The notes under the pieces are model-generated. The model was not told the DNA's origin, ran no database searches, and saw nothing but the letters and a program-made list of their open reading frames with translations. Source: Cherax quadricarinatus (lineage: Eukaryota; Arthropoda; Malacostraca; Decapoda; Parastacidae). Taken from it: 64,000 nucleotides of DNA. This document shows positions 10,471 to 19,797 of the stretch, piece after piece. The position numbers and the translations under genes are program-made. Location of the stretch: the NCBI RefSeq assembly GCF_038502225.1, contig NC_091293.1, positions 1,174,692 to 1,238,691 of the forward strand, in the 5' to 3' direction. The first letter of the stretch is position 1. Every line of letters begins with the position of its first letter.

Positions 10471-11183
10471 GGAGAATTATCAAATTTTTGTGGTAATTCA
10501 AGTTTGCAACCTGGAAAGTCAATAATAATTCTTTACTGGGTTGGTCAGAGGAAACATTCACTATAACACTCACACTAAAATAATAATTTACCTTTGTTTG
10601 TAATATTGCTAGTTTTTAGGGTGTTATTATTAACTAATACCCTGTGAATAATTTACTTTTGTGTGCAACATTGCTAGTTTTTAGGGTGTTATTATTAACT
10701 AATACCCTGTGAATAATTTACCTTTGTTTGCAATATTGCTGGTTTTTAGGGTGTTATTATTAATTAATACCCTGTGAATAATTTCCCTTTCTGTATAATA
10801 TTGCTGGTTTTAGGGTGTTATTATTAATTAATGCTCTATAAATCATTTACCTTTCTGTACCATATTGTTGATTTTTAGGATGTTAATAATACTTGATGTT
10901 TTGTGCATAATTTACCCTTGCAGGTACAATCTTGCTGATTTTTGGGAGGTTATGCTCACCTAAATTTCTGGAAATAATTTACCTTTGCAAGTGCAGTAGC
11001 TCTTTTATTTTTTTTTCTGCCAGGATTTTCTTTTTGTGTGCAGTTCTCTTTAATTTGAGGGAGTCACATGACAACTCCTTGTGAATATCCTACTTCAGTA
11101 TATGTACCTTGCTGTGTGCTTTATTATTTTATATCAGTAAGTTCTGTGGCTGGTAGTAAGATTTGGTGCTATTATTTCCCAAA
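10471..11183 (+). repeat. Leader with ~65-bp tandem repeats
   Basis: Units at ~10556-10900 repeat every 64-65 bp (GTGTTATTATTAAYTAAT recurs at about 10621, 10686, 10751, 10815, with a decayed unit near 10878). They lie between the primer-binding site and gag, the position of packaging or translation-control sequences in LTR elements. No long frame. Confidence 0.75.
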
Positions 11184-14100
11184 ATGGCTGACACTGGTGA
11201 AAATTCTGTGGATGACATGCATTTGGAAGGTGACATTGAATCAAATCCCCATGATAGGGACCTGGATAAGGAAGTAGTCATTTTACAAATGAAATTAACC
11301 CTAGTTGCAGAAGAAAAGGAACGGTTAAGAATTGAGCGTACAAAGATCCAGGAACAGAGAGCCTTAGAGGAGCTTAGGGCTCAAGAAAGAGCAAAAGAGA
11401 GGCAGCTTGCTTCTCACCCAGACACAGACACAAGGGTAGATGTTTTTCATTTGGATAAAGCCATAAAATTTGTGCCCAAATTCCTAGAGAAAGACCCAGA
11501 CCAGTTTTTTCTGTTATTTGAAAGTACGGCCAAATCCCAAGGCTGGCCGGAAAAGGAATGGGCGACATTAGCAAGAACCCAATTAGTTGGTAAAGGGTTA
11601 CAGGCTATTAGTTCTTTAGAAGGATCTGCCTTTTCTGATTATCATAAGCTAAAAGAGGTAGTTTTACTGGCTTATCAAATGTTGCCGGAAAGGTACAGGC
11701 AGAAATTCAGAGGACTAAAGTTTCAGTCAGGGCAGTCTTCGGTGGAATATGGTAAGGAGAAGATGTCACTTCTGAATAGGTGGTGTCGCTCAAAGGGGGT
11801 GGTAGGCAATTATGAAGGTGTAATTACCTTAATTTTGTTACAGGATCTTTTGAGAAATGTTCCTCCTGACCTTAAGGCATATCTTGAGGAGAAGGATCTT
11901 GATGATTTTAATAATGCTTTAGAGCTGGGTGACAGATTTTTAGCTAACCAAAAATTTGGTAGCAGTTACCACACCCCACATACTAATAATGGTAAGTTTT
12001 CTCCACCCACAAATAGGAATAAGAAATTTCAGAAGTTTAAGCCACCCATTTATCAGCCTAATAACCACAAGGGTTTTAATAACCCTAATTTTCCAGTACC
12101 CACTCGAGGAGGTTTTAAGTCAGCTGTCACAGGTCCAGGACTACAAGGAACAGGTGGGACGAGCCCAGTTCCCCAGAACCAAGGGATCCAACCTAGGTCA
12201 GATGGGCAGGGGGCCTTTAAACCTTATCACTGTACATATTGCAATAAACAGGGCCACCTGCAGCCATATTGTCGAAAGATGCTTAGGGACCAGGCTGCGA
12301 CAGATGCTTCTCCAGTAAATACATCGATTACACATGATGTGGCTTGCATTGCAGTCTTGCACCAAGGTATCCAAAGAAGACCAGCAGTCTTTGACCCTCG
12401 GATGAAGGTCTATTCAAGTAAGTCTACTGTGGCCTTACACCAAAATGAAGGTAGGGTCACGGGTGTTATGTCTTTGAGGGACACTTGTAGCACATACACC
12501 TTGCTTCGCAGGGGTGTATTGCCAGTGTCGGATGACACCTACACCGGATTGGACATTTTTCTTAAAGGGATAACTGGAGTCCCTGTCAGGACTCCAGTGC
12601 ACAGGTTATGGATAGAGTCTGAGTACCAGTCTGGGTACCTACCTGTAGGTATTGCAGAAGATGTACCTTTTGAAGGAGTTGACCTTCTACTAGGCAACAA
12701 TGTTGTGGGACTCCTCAAAAGTGAGGAATGTTTGGTTTTGCAGGACCCGGCTTTACAAGGTGGTAATGACCCAATTGGAGCAACGGTACCTGAAAATTTT
12801 TCAATGTGCTTTCGGACTAAACAGGGGAACAAGGTAGGAGCTGTGCCTCACTGTGACCCTTCTGCACACTGTGGTGATGGTTTGGGCATGGGGAGCCTGT
12901 TCATTGAGTCTGACCTGCAGGAGATTCTGAGCAGTGATGAACCGGCTCAACCGGAACTCAGTTGGAGAAGTGGTCTTGGTGCTGATGTGGGAAAAAATCT
13001 CCTGACTCTGCAGCAGCTGAGTGAGGCCCGGGAAGGTTGTGACCTCCGGAACGCTATTCATTTATCAGTTGTCGCGGAGGATGTGGTTCCCAAATTTACC
13101 AAGTGTTTATTTTGCAGAGTTGATCAAATGAGCAAGACTCTTTTTAAGAGGACCTGTGCTTACGTGGACGCGGCAGAACTATTAAAGTGTCTTTGTCAGT
13201 ATTTTTTACAGTTTCTGAAGGAATGGCATTTCAGTGTTAAGACGGGAGAGCTAAATAATCAGTGTTTATTAATAAATTCCTTTTCTAACAGGTTACCAGA
13301 GTCTGTATCCTTTCTGAATAATTTTGTGTGTGTGGTTTTGAGATTTCTGGTGAAACATTTTTGTCTCTTAGGCTTTGCACAAATCACCCAAACGTCATAT
13401 TTTATGAAATGTCATGTAGTTTTGAGAGGCCTACTTGAGGTTAAATTTACCAATGTATATCATCCTAGGAGTCAAAGAAAAGCTCCATGGTTTTCCCAGT
13501 CTCTCAGGGCAATGCATATTTGTTTTCCCCAGTACCAGAAGGACTGGGAGGAGGGAATTCCCCTCCCTTTCATTACCGTGTGGGGAAGCACTCTGGAATC
13601 ATTAAGTCATGTGCTACGTGAGGATGGTGATGTTTCCCCGGCGGTGTTTTTTCTCGGTTTCAGAAAATTCTTGGCTAAGATGAGGTCGATGGCACTAGTG
13701 CACCAGTCTGCCAGTCCGCCCAGGATGACGTGGGACTATGAGGTGGTGCTACACATTCTGGAAGCTGGAGAGATGGGATTGGCATTGGAACCGGGTCCTG
13801 GGAAGGCTATGATGGAACTGTGTGGTGACTTCAAAATGATGATGGATAAAGTCCCTGAGAAAGATAATGTAAGCAGGAAAATTGTAAGAGATTGTGGAAG
13901 ATTTGGATCTTCTGAAAGACTGGTTGAAGTGTTGGCTCAGCCGTGGTGCACCTTAGTGAAAGAGTTTTGGGATGCTGAAAAATGGGGCCATGTTAAACCC
14001 CATGAGGTAGAGGTTTCCGATTTTGTGAAATGTCAGCAGGTCTGGCATGATGTAAGCTGGGGTGAAATAGGTTCCTTGAAGGAAGTGAAGTGTTTATTTC

Positions 14101-14762
14101 TAGAGACTGTATTTGTATCCAGCGAGAGTCGGTGGACGTTGTTTTTTACTGGTCTCACACTAGGTGATACCTTGAAAACGTGCACTGATTGCCGCCAGGT
14201 ACAGTTAAAAAATAAGGTTTTGTCTCCTCTTTATGAACTACATGCAAATTGTGTGAATGAACAGTGGGTGCGTCATCTGCTTCCCACGACCATGTGTGCC
14301 AAGGACACACCCGTATTTGTAACTTTAATATCTCTGTCCATGTACCTTTTGTATGCCATTAACCCTCAAGATCTTTTATGTGTAATCCTGAGTTACCCTC
14401 CCCGGGTTTTGCAAAATAATACAGAGGTTGGGTCAGTCTTGTTGCAGGGTAGAGCAGGAGAAGTAATGCCACTCGGCTGCTTCTCAGCAAAAAGTAGCAG
14501 GCACCAAAGAAGTTATACCTCCATAGAAAAGGAGGCTCTTGCTTTAGTGTTGGCAGTGCAACACTTTGACGTGCACATATCTAAATCAGTTCACCCTATA
14601 ACTGTGTATAGTGACCATAATCCCTTACGTTTCCTTCATTTAATGAGGAACCACAATCAGAGACTTACGAGGTGGGCCTTGTTTCTCCAACCTCTTAATC
14701 TGGTGATTCGTTATGTGAAGGGAGCGGAGAATGTGGTTGCTGATGCCTTGTCTCGTGTTTAA
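11184..14762 (+). CDS. Single-ORF gag-protease-degenerate pol polyprotein (Gmr1-like)
   Basis: 1192 codons with no stop. Order: charged coiled-coil-like N-terminus; gag capsid-like region; zinc knuckle CTYCNKQGHLQPYC (CX2CX4HX4C, ~residue 350); protease region MSLRDTCSTYTLLRR (~residue 432), where the other copy has DTG, so the active-site Gly is replaced by Cys; a strongly diverged integrase-like region (YHPRSQRKAPWF..QYQKDWEEGIPL) without the Asp of TDQG or the Glu of VERF; a remnant of RT block 1 (CTDCRQVQLKNK) with the YVDD core deleted; and RNase H C-terminus (EKEALALVLAVQHFD, YSDHNPLRFLH, VVADALSRV). ATG chosen by conservation in all three copies. Compared with copy 2 the pol part is ~1 kb shorter. 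Gag may function; pol cannot. Confidence 0.8.
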   Translation: MADTGENSVDDMHLEGDIESNPHDRDLDKEVVILQMKLTLVAEEKERLRIERTKIQEQRALEELRAQERAKERQLASHPDTDTRVDVFHLDKAIKFVPKFLEKDPDQFFLLFESTAKSQGWPEKEWATLARTQLVGKGLQAISSLEGSAFSDYHKLKEVVLLAYQMLPERYRQKFRGLKFQSGQSSVEYGKEKMSLLNRWCRSKGVVGNYEGVITLILLQDLLRNVPPDLKAYLEEKDLDDFNNALELGDRFLANQKFGSSYHTPHTNNGKFSPPTNRNKKFQKFKPPIYQPNNHKGFNNPNFPVPTRGGFKSAVTGPGLQGTGGTSPVPQNQGIQPRSDGQGAFKPYHCTYCNKQGHLQPYCRKMLRDQAATDASPVNTSITHDVACIAVLHQGIQRRPAVFDPRMKVYSSKSTVALHQNEGRVTGVMSLRDTCSTYTLLRRGVLPVSDDTYTGLDIFLKGITGVPVRTPVHRLWIESEYQSGYLPVGIAEDVPFEGVDLLLGNNVVGLLKSEECLVLQDPALQGGNDPIGATVPENFSMCFRTKQGNKVGAVPHCDPSAHCGDGLGMGSLFIESDLQEILSSDEPAQPELSWRSGLGADVGKNLLTLQQLSEAREGCDLRNAIHLSVVAEDVVPKFTKCLFCRVDQMSKTLFKRTCAYVDAAELLKCLCQYFLQFLKEWHFSVKTGELNNQCLLINSFSNRLPESVSFLNNFVCVVLRFLVKHFCLLGFAQITQTSYFMKCHVVLRGLLEVKFTNVYHPRSQRKAPWFSQSLRAMHICFPQYQKDWEEGIPLPFITVWGSTLESLSHVLREDGDVSPAVFFLGFRKFLAKMRSMALVHQSASPPRMTWDYEVVLHILEAGEMGLALEPGPGKAMMELCGDFKMMMDKVPEKDNVSRKIVRDCGRFGSSERLVEVLAQPWCTLVKEFWDAEKWGHVKPHEVEVSDFVKCQQVWHDVSWGEIGSLKEVKCLFLETVFVSSESRWTLFFTGLTLGDTLKTCTDCRQVQLKNKVLSPLYELHANCVNEQWVRHLLPTTMCAKDTPVFVTLISLSMYLLYAINPQDLLCVILSYPPRVLQNNTEVGSVLLQGRAGEVMPLGCFSAKSSRHQRSYTSIEKEALALVLAVQHFDVHISKSVHPITVYSDHNPLRFLHLMRNHNQRLTRWALFLQPLNLVIRYVKGAENVVADALSRV

Positions 14763-14951
14763 AGTGCACAATGTAGTGTATAGATCACTTATCTATTCTT
14801 ATTTTGCAGTGGTTTGCGGTAGACGAGTAGATGGAACTCTGGGCCACCCAAAGGAGAAGGGCAGGTTGAGCTGGAGCTGGAGGTATCAGGATTCCCTAGT
14901 GTGTGTGTATTTAGGGGGGTAGACACATTAAAGACCATGCCTAGGTAAGGT
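14763..14951 (+). other. Spacer after pol
   Basis: Begins AAAGTGCACAATG after the stop; includes TTATTTTGCAG at ~14801-14811 (acceptor-like) and a 63-codon frame overlapping the pol end in another frame, also present in copy 2. No function assigned. Confidence 0.4.
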
Positions 14952-15296
14952 ATGCTACGTTTTTTAGGTGTTGGCTGGAATGCCTCGCCTCTGTTTTATG
15001 TTGGTATAGGGACTGTTGGACCTAATGTTTTAGTGAATGTGGGGCTGGCGGTGATGCCCTCCACTGTTTGGGTCATGTCTTTTGATCCGAGGTGTTTTGG
15101 TTCTCCAGGACTCTTTTTCAATTTTTCCTTTTTGGATCACCACTGGGGTGACTCCAGGGTCCTTGGAATGACATGTAGGTTGCGGCCTGGGAGGTCCACC
15201 TTTTCGGGGTCTTCAGTGATGACTCCAGGGTTTTACAGCCGCAGTCCCACCAACAAGATTTATGTGCCTATCCACCCGTTGTTTTTGGGGGCCTGA
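14952..15296 (+). CDS. Hypothetical 114-aa ORF downstream of pol
   Basis: Opens MLRFLGVGWNASPLF, hydrophobic first half (VGIGTVGPNVLVNVGLAV), ends PIHPLFLGA. The same ORF with identical length occurs in copy 2 at 42425-42769; the two differ at about seven residues and most differences change the amino acid, which does not argue for strong constraint. It follows an acceptor-like TTTTGCAG. It could be a spliced accessory product or just non-coding 3' region that happens to be open. No recognised domain. Confidence 0.35.
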   Translation: MLRFLGVGWNASPLFYVGIGTVGPNVLVNVGLAVMPSTVWVMSFDPRCFGSPGLFFNFSFLDHHWGDSRVLGMTCRLRPGRSTFSGSSVMTPGFYSRSPTNKIYVPIHPLFLGA

Positions 15297-15961
15297 GATT
15301 TTCCCCTCTCCTGTGCTCTCCTGATTCTCACAGAGGTGTGTCATGGGGAACCAGTTTTGTTTACTAAAGATTGCTGTGAGATGGGAGTGATAATGTGATG
15401 TTGTTTTCTCCGTAGAATTTAACATGTAACATATGTTTTTCTTTTCTTTGAACTCCTGGAAAATGTACTTACTGTTTAAAAGTTTTTTTGGTGGCACCTA
15501 CAGTTTGGTCTGCCTTGCAACATACTGAACTTTGGTGTTACTTCATTAAACGGCATTCCTCATGGGCACTTTTGTACAAAGTTTACTTGCTTGTTTATAA
15601 GTTTGCTTGTTGTAATTTAGGTAAAATGCATCAACGCCAGCGCCTGGCCAGCGCTGTGTTGTAATGGTGCCTTTTCCTAAAACAGCTGTCTAAGAGTGTG
15701 ACTGTGAGCTCGTTGGACATAGAACTTGATCACTTTTATGTTCGACGAGTTTCATATGTCTGCACTCTAGTACCTCAGTTTGTAAATATTGCATATTTGT
15801 ACCAAAAGACCGTGATTGTATGGTGGTCATTCCCCAGTTATCATTTTGCCAGTTGCCTCAGACCTTAATGTGGGGCTTATTTTCCTTTTTTTTTTTCTTT
15901 TTGCCTAGCGGTGTCCGTTGGGACCCCGCTAGCAGTGAGACCTATGGTCTGGGGGTGGGGG
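15297..15961 (+). other. Gypsy copy 1 3' untranslated region and polypurine tract
   Basis: No long frame. Ends with GGGGGTGGGGG at 15951-15961 immediately before the 3' LTR, the expected plus-strand primer position. Confidence 0.7.
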
Positions 15962-16703
15962 TGTTATGCAGGGTTCTCCATGACATCGTATGTACATATT
16001 AGTGGGGAAGTGTGCCATAATAATATGAATATTGTAGTTGTAAGGAATAATGTTATAATTCATAATGTGCTTTTGGAGGTACTGTAAAGTACTCTAACTA
16101 TAATTATAAAGAATGGAGTTAGTGATTTATTTTCCAAGGATGTTTGGGTACGCAGAGTAAGCGTGGGGGAGGAGGTCACGTGACGTTAGGATGGCGGTAG
16201 AAGCTGGCGTCGGAGATGCTGTATATTTTAAGTTAAGTTTGCAATAATACACTAATTTTGTTTATCCAATTCAAGCCATAGGCTTTCATATGGCTTACCT
16301 GTATGTTAACCCAGGCACTGACATGGTCAGGGTGCTGTGGGATGAGTGATGAAGTAAGAAATGAGGTTTGTGGTGCCATGACGGCCTGACGCTGACGAAG
16401 CCTAGTGTTATGGTGGCTGAACCTCCAGCCAGCTGTGTGTACCTTCATTTGGGCGTGTAGAATTAAGGTTTTTATGTTATGGTGATTAAATAGATATATT
16501 TTCCTAATTGGGATTTTTGCCTAACCCTCTGTTAACCAGCCCCTTGAAGTAACACATACTGGTTTAGCGCTTTCTGTTTTTAACTGGGATAGCCCGGGGT
16601 GGCCGGTTTGGGCTTGAGATGTGTGTAACTTTTACCTTTGCCCTTAGACCAGGCTCAAGCCCCCAGCTATCCCACATTTTTGCGTAACAATTTTTGTGTA
16701 ACA
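15962..16703 (+). repeat. 3' LTR of gypsy copy 1, with 14-bp end duplication
   Basis: 15962-16689 matches the 5' LTR at all but about four positions. It is followed by ATTTTTGTGTAACA (16690-16703), a near-copy of the last 14 bases of the LTR, before the target duplication GTGTG. Confidence 0.9.
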
Positions 16704-17410
16704 GTGTGTATGTGTATATATATAAATATATATCTCTTTCTATTGTATTGAGCCTTTGTCATGGGTCAGACGTTATGTAATACTTTATATATGCATGATT
16801 GATTCTTTTTAAAGTTTATAATTATGGTCTGTACCCTGATACCGGTTTGGTGTTCAAGCAAGTTCTTGATGTTAAGTTTTAGTCTGTATGGTATACAGAC
16901 ATATCTAGACAGTTTAGTGACGTAGTCCATTTGTCTGAAATTTGTATATGGGTGTATTGTAACAGTATAGAGCTTTTTATTGTGTTCTAAGCTGTATTCT
17001 TTTTCTGTTTATTTGAATGTTGGGATATGTTCAGCTGTATTGTTAGGGATAAGTATGTAGATTATCTAGTCAGATTATGATGTTAGGTTTTGGTTTTTTG
17101 ATTCATATGAAGGATGGGATTTAACTGATATAACTTCTTTGTATATTTTATGTTCAAGTGTATTGAACCTTTGTCAGATGTCATTTATATGTACAATTTA
17201 TATATATGCAAGGTTTTGTATATATGTCAATTCATGACCCTGTGACATGTAATTTTGTTTTTAGTTATGTTCTTGATGTAAGTTTTTGTTGTAATATCTT
17301 GCGAGCATGTAGGTACAATCCGTTTGTCAGTTAATTTGATTAGGTTCCATACTGTTTCTTTATTTTTATGTTAAACTGTATTGGTTTTAAATAAAATATA
17401 AAAAAAAAAA
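16704..17410 (+). other. Second part of the Tx1/L1-like LINE 3' UTR with poly-A
   Basis: GTGTG target duplication, then AT-rich UTR with loosely repeated phrases (TTTGTCA.., TTCTTGATGTTAAGTTTT), AATAAA at 17390-17395 and an A run ending at 17410. It continues the GT-rich tract left of the gypsy insertion. Confidence 0.65.
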
Positions 17411-18385
17411 TTTTGGTTAGTGTCTAAAGTCTCAAGTGTCTCGCCCTGCTGGTTGTATGCTATACCATCTCTCTCTCCCTATTTCAGTACCAGGAGATAG
17501 ATAGTGGTTAGTAAATTATCTAAATATCGCCAGGTAAACTCCAGAAGAGTTGTGTAGCCTAGTGACCCCCCCCCCGTTTTTCTGAGGGACAAGCTAGTAA
17601 ACAAGTACGCACATACAAACACACGTGTGCACCCGTAATTATTGTTATAATAAACATTAGTATATATTAATAAGGAATTGAGTGAGAAAAAATAATCCTA
17701 TAATCTTCAAAAAGTAAAGTAGCCTAGTGTGCGAAGATCTGGGCCGGGAGAGTACCGGTGAAACAACAACAATAACAAATAGTGTTAACGTGACCCCCCC
17801 CCCTCTTTTTCAAAGAACGACAAGCTAGTAAACACACACACACACAAACAAACACAAGTGTACGCAATTAATATTATATAGTATATATTAGTGCATATTG
17901 ATAAGGAATTGATTGTGAAATTTTTTTATAATCTTTAAAAAAGAGTAGCGTAGCCTAGTGTGTGCACGCACACCCACACACCCACACACCCACACACACC
18001 CACACACCCACACACACCTACACCCACCCACACCCACACACACCCACACACCCACACACACCCACACACACCCACACACACCCACCCACACACACCCACC
18101 CACACACCCACCCACACACCCACCCACACACCCACCCACACCCCCACACACCGCCACACACACCCACACACACCCACACACACCCACACACCCACACACA
18201 CCCACACACACCCACACACACCCACACACCCCCACACACACACCCACCCACACACACCCCCACACACACACCCACACACACCCACACACACCCACACACC
18301 CACACACACCCACACACACCCACACACCCACACACCCACACACATCCACACACACCCACACACACCCCCCCCCCCACACACACGC

Positions 18386-18420
<35 letters not shown>

Positions 18421-18706
18421 TACCAGACTCACACATACACTCCCCCCCTCCCCCACCGACATCTCACTCCTTCACCTGATCCCTCCCCTCCCTCTTTCAC
18501 CCTCCCCCTCCCCACCTCTCCCTCACCCACTCACCCACTTACCCACTTACTTCACTCTCCTTCCCACTCCCCCTCCCCGCTACTCTTCCATATAGCCACA
18601 GTTCCTCCTCTACCTCCCCCCCCCCACACTCTGACATATACAATACTAACCTAACATACAGAATTACATAGGTTTCCCACTCTGAGGCAATCAGGATAAA
18701 ACAAAA
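17411..18706 (+). other. 5' region of LINE-A: two ~228-bp repeats, CAC-rich tract
   Basis: Two diverged copies of a ~228-bp unit starting near 17563 and 17791 share TGACCCCCCCCC, GACAAGCTAGTAAAC, TTAGTATATATTAATAAGGA-type sequence and GTAGCCTAGTGTG. Then 17965-18415 is (CACACC)n-like, followed by C/T-rich DNA up to ORF1. Repeated 5' UTR units can be promoter monomers in LINEs; that role here is inference. Confidence 0.6.
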
Positions 18707-19721
18707 ATGGGTTGCCAGAGAGCAACAAGAAAAACCAAGGGACAGGAGGAGGAAAATGCAAAGGAAGATTGGGCAGCAGAGCTCATAAAAAGGGATCATG
18801 AATGGGAAAAGAAGATAGAAGAACTTAGCATGAGAATGGAAGAGAGGATAGATATGGAAAGCAGGAAGTGGGAGGTGCATGTCAAAGCAGCAGAGGCCAG
18901 GATACAGAGTTTAGAAGAGGAACTGGAAAATCTGAAACAGCATAAAGAACTAAAGAACATTTTGGGATTGACAACAGAGACCGCTACCTCAGCCACAAAT
19001 AAGGGGACTGTAGGGAAAGAAGGAGCAAAACTGCATGTAGAAGCTCAGTCAGTGGAGACTGTAGTAAATGAAAGAGCTAAGCTTTATGTGGAGGCCCTAA
19101 CAGACAACAACAGAGCCCAAGGAAAGCCGAGAAGGGAAAATGACAGGCCACTGAGCCCAAGTACATTAGCCAGTGAAACTGATGAAAGGAAAGCTGCAGT
19201 GGAGGAAACCAAATTAAATGAGGGGATACACAGGGATATGCAGTGGGAGAATGAAAGGGTGAGGTCAGTCTTTGTGTATGGGCTCCAGGAAGTCGAAGGG
19301 GAAACATATGAAGCAAGAAAACAAGGGAAAAAAAACAATTGAAAGCATCATGAAAGCAATAGGAGAAGACGATATGACCCAGCTGGAAAATTTTCGGAGA
19401 ATAGGGGGGTTTGTAAAAAAAAGAACCCGGCCAGTGAGAGTGACCTTCAAGGCAGAAGCGACTCGGACCAGGATACTGCAGGAGAAAGCACGATTAAGGG
19501 ACATGACGGCATACAGGAGGGTGTATCTCGACCGCGACAGAACACAAGAAGAAAGGAAGAAACTGAGAGAGATGGTACAAAGGCGAAAGGAGGAAAGAGA
19601 GGGGATGGAGCAGACAGACAGGAGATCCCAGACCCAGGAAGAAGATCTAATACAGCCTCCCTCACAACTTTCTATAGAAGCCTCCCAACCAGGTCAACCC
19701 CAGTGCAACCAAACACTCTAA
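18707..19721 (+). pseudogene. LINE-A ORF1, coiled-coil RNA-binding type (1-bp frameshift)
   Basis: First frame 18707-19342, second 19272-19721. N-terminal ~75 residues form a clear heptad coiled coil (EWEKKIEELSMRMEERID.., AEARIQSLEEELENLK). The second frame has GRIGGFVKKRTRPVRVTF..TRTRILQEKARLRD..RVYLDRDRTQEERKKL, resembling the C-terminal part of L1-type ORF1 proteins. The switch falls at an A run near 19329-19336 (eight A where seven would keep frame). Likely trimeric RNA chaperone of the LINE particle. The stop at 19719-19721 precedes ORF2. Confidence 0.7.
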
Positions 19722-19797
19722 ATCAAAACACCCATGCCACATCCAATGCCCCCACCCACTACATTACAAACTTCACCCCCACAGCAACAACCCATAG

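Larger units (their letters stand above)
9727..16703 (+). mobile_element. Complete young Ty3/gypsy element, Gmr1-like family (copy 1)
   Basis: 5' LTR 9727-10454, TGGGGGCCTG primer-binding-like site at 10455, leader, a single gag-pol ORF 11184-14762, a 3' region with small ORFs, G-rich polypurine tract 15951-15961, 3' LTR 15962-16689 plus a 14-bp end duplication to 16703. Five-base target duplication GTGTG at 9722-9726 and 16704-16708. The LTRs differ at about 4 of 728 positions by eye, so insertion is recent. RT core and integrase catalytic residues are missing, so the copy is non-autonomous. Confidence 0.9.
2933..17410 (+). mobile_element. Tx1/L1-like LINE, split by a fold-back and a gypsy element
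   Basis: Components in order: 5' UTR, ORF1 (3703-4965), ORF2 endonuclease (4974-5650), fold-back insertion (5651-6587), rest of ORF2 (6602-9240), 3' UTR first part (9241-9726), complete gypsy insertion (9727-16703), 3' UTR second part (16709-17389), AATAAA at 17390-17395 and an A run at 17400-17410. Subtracting the insertions leaves about 6.5 kb, a normal length for a two-ORF L1-superfamily LINE. The 5' boundary is uncertain. Confidence 0.75.

Noticed and set aside
17958..18654. His/Thr/Pro-rich or Cys/Val-rich reading frames over the CAC-rich tract
   Set aside because: Low-complexity translation of a microsatellite present on both strands.
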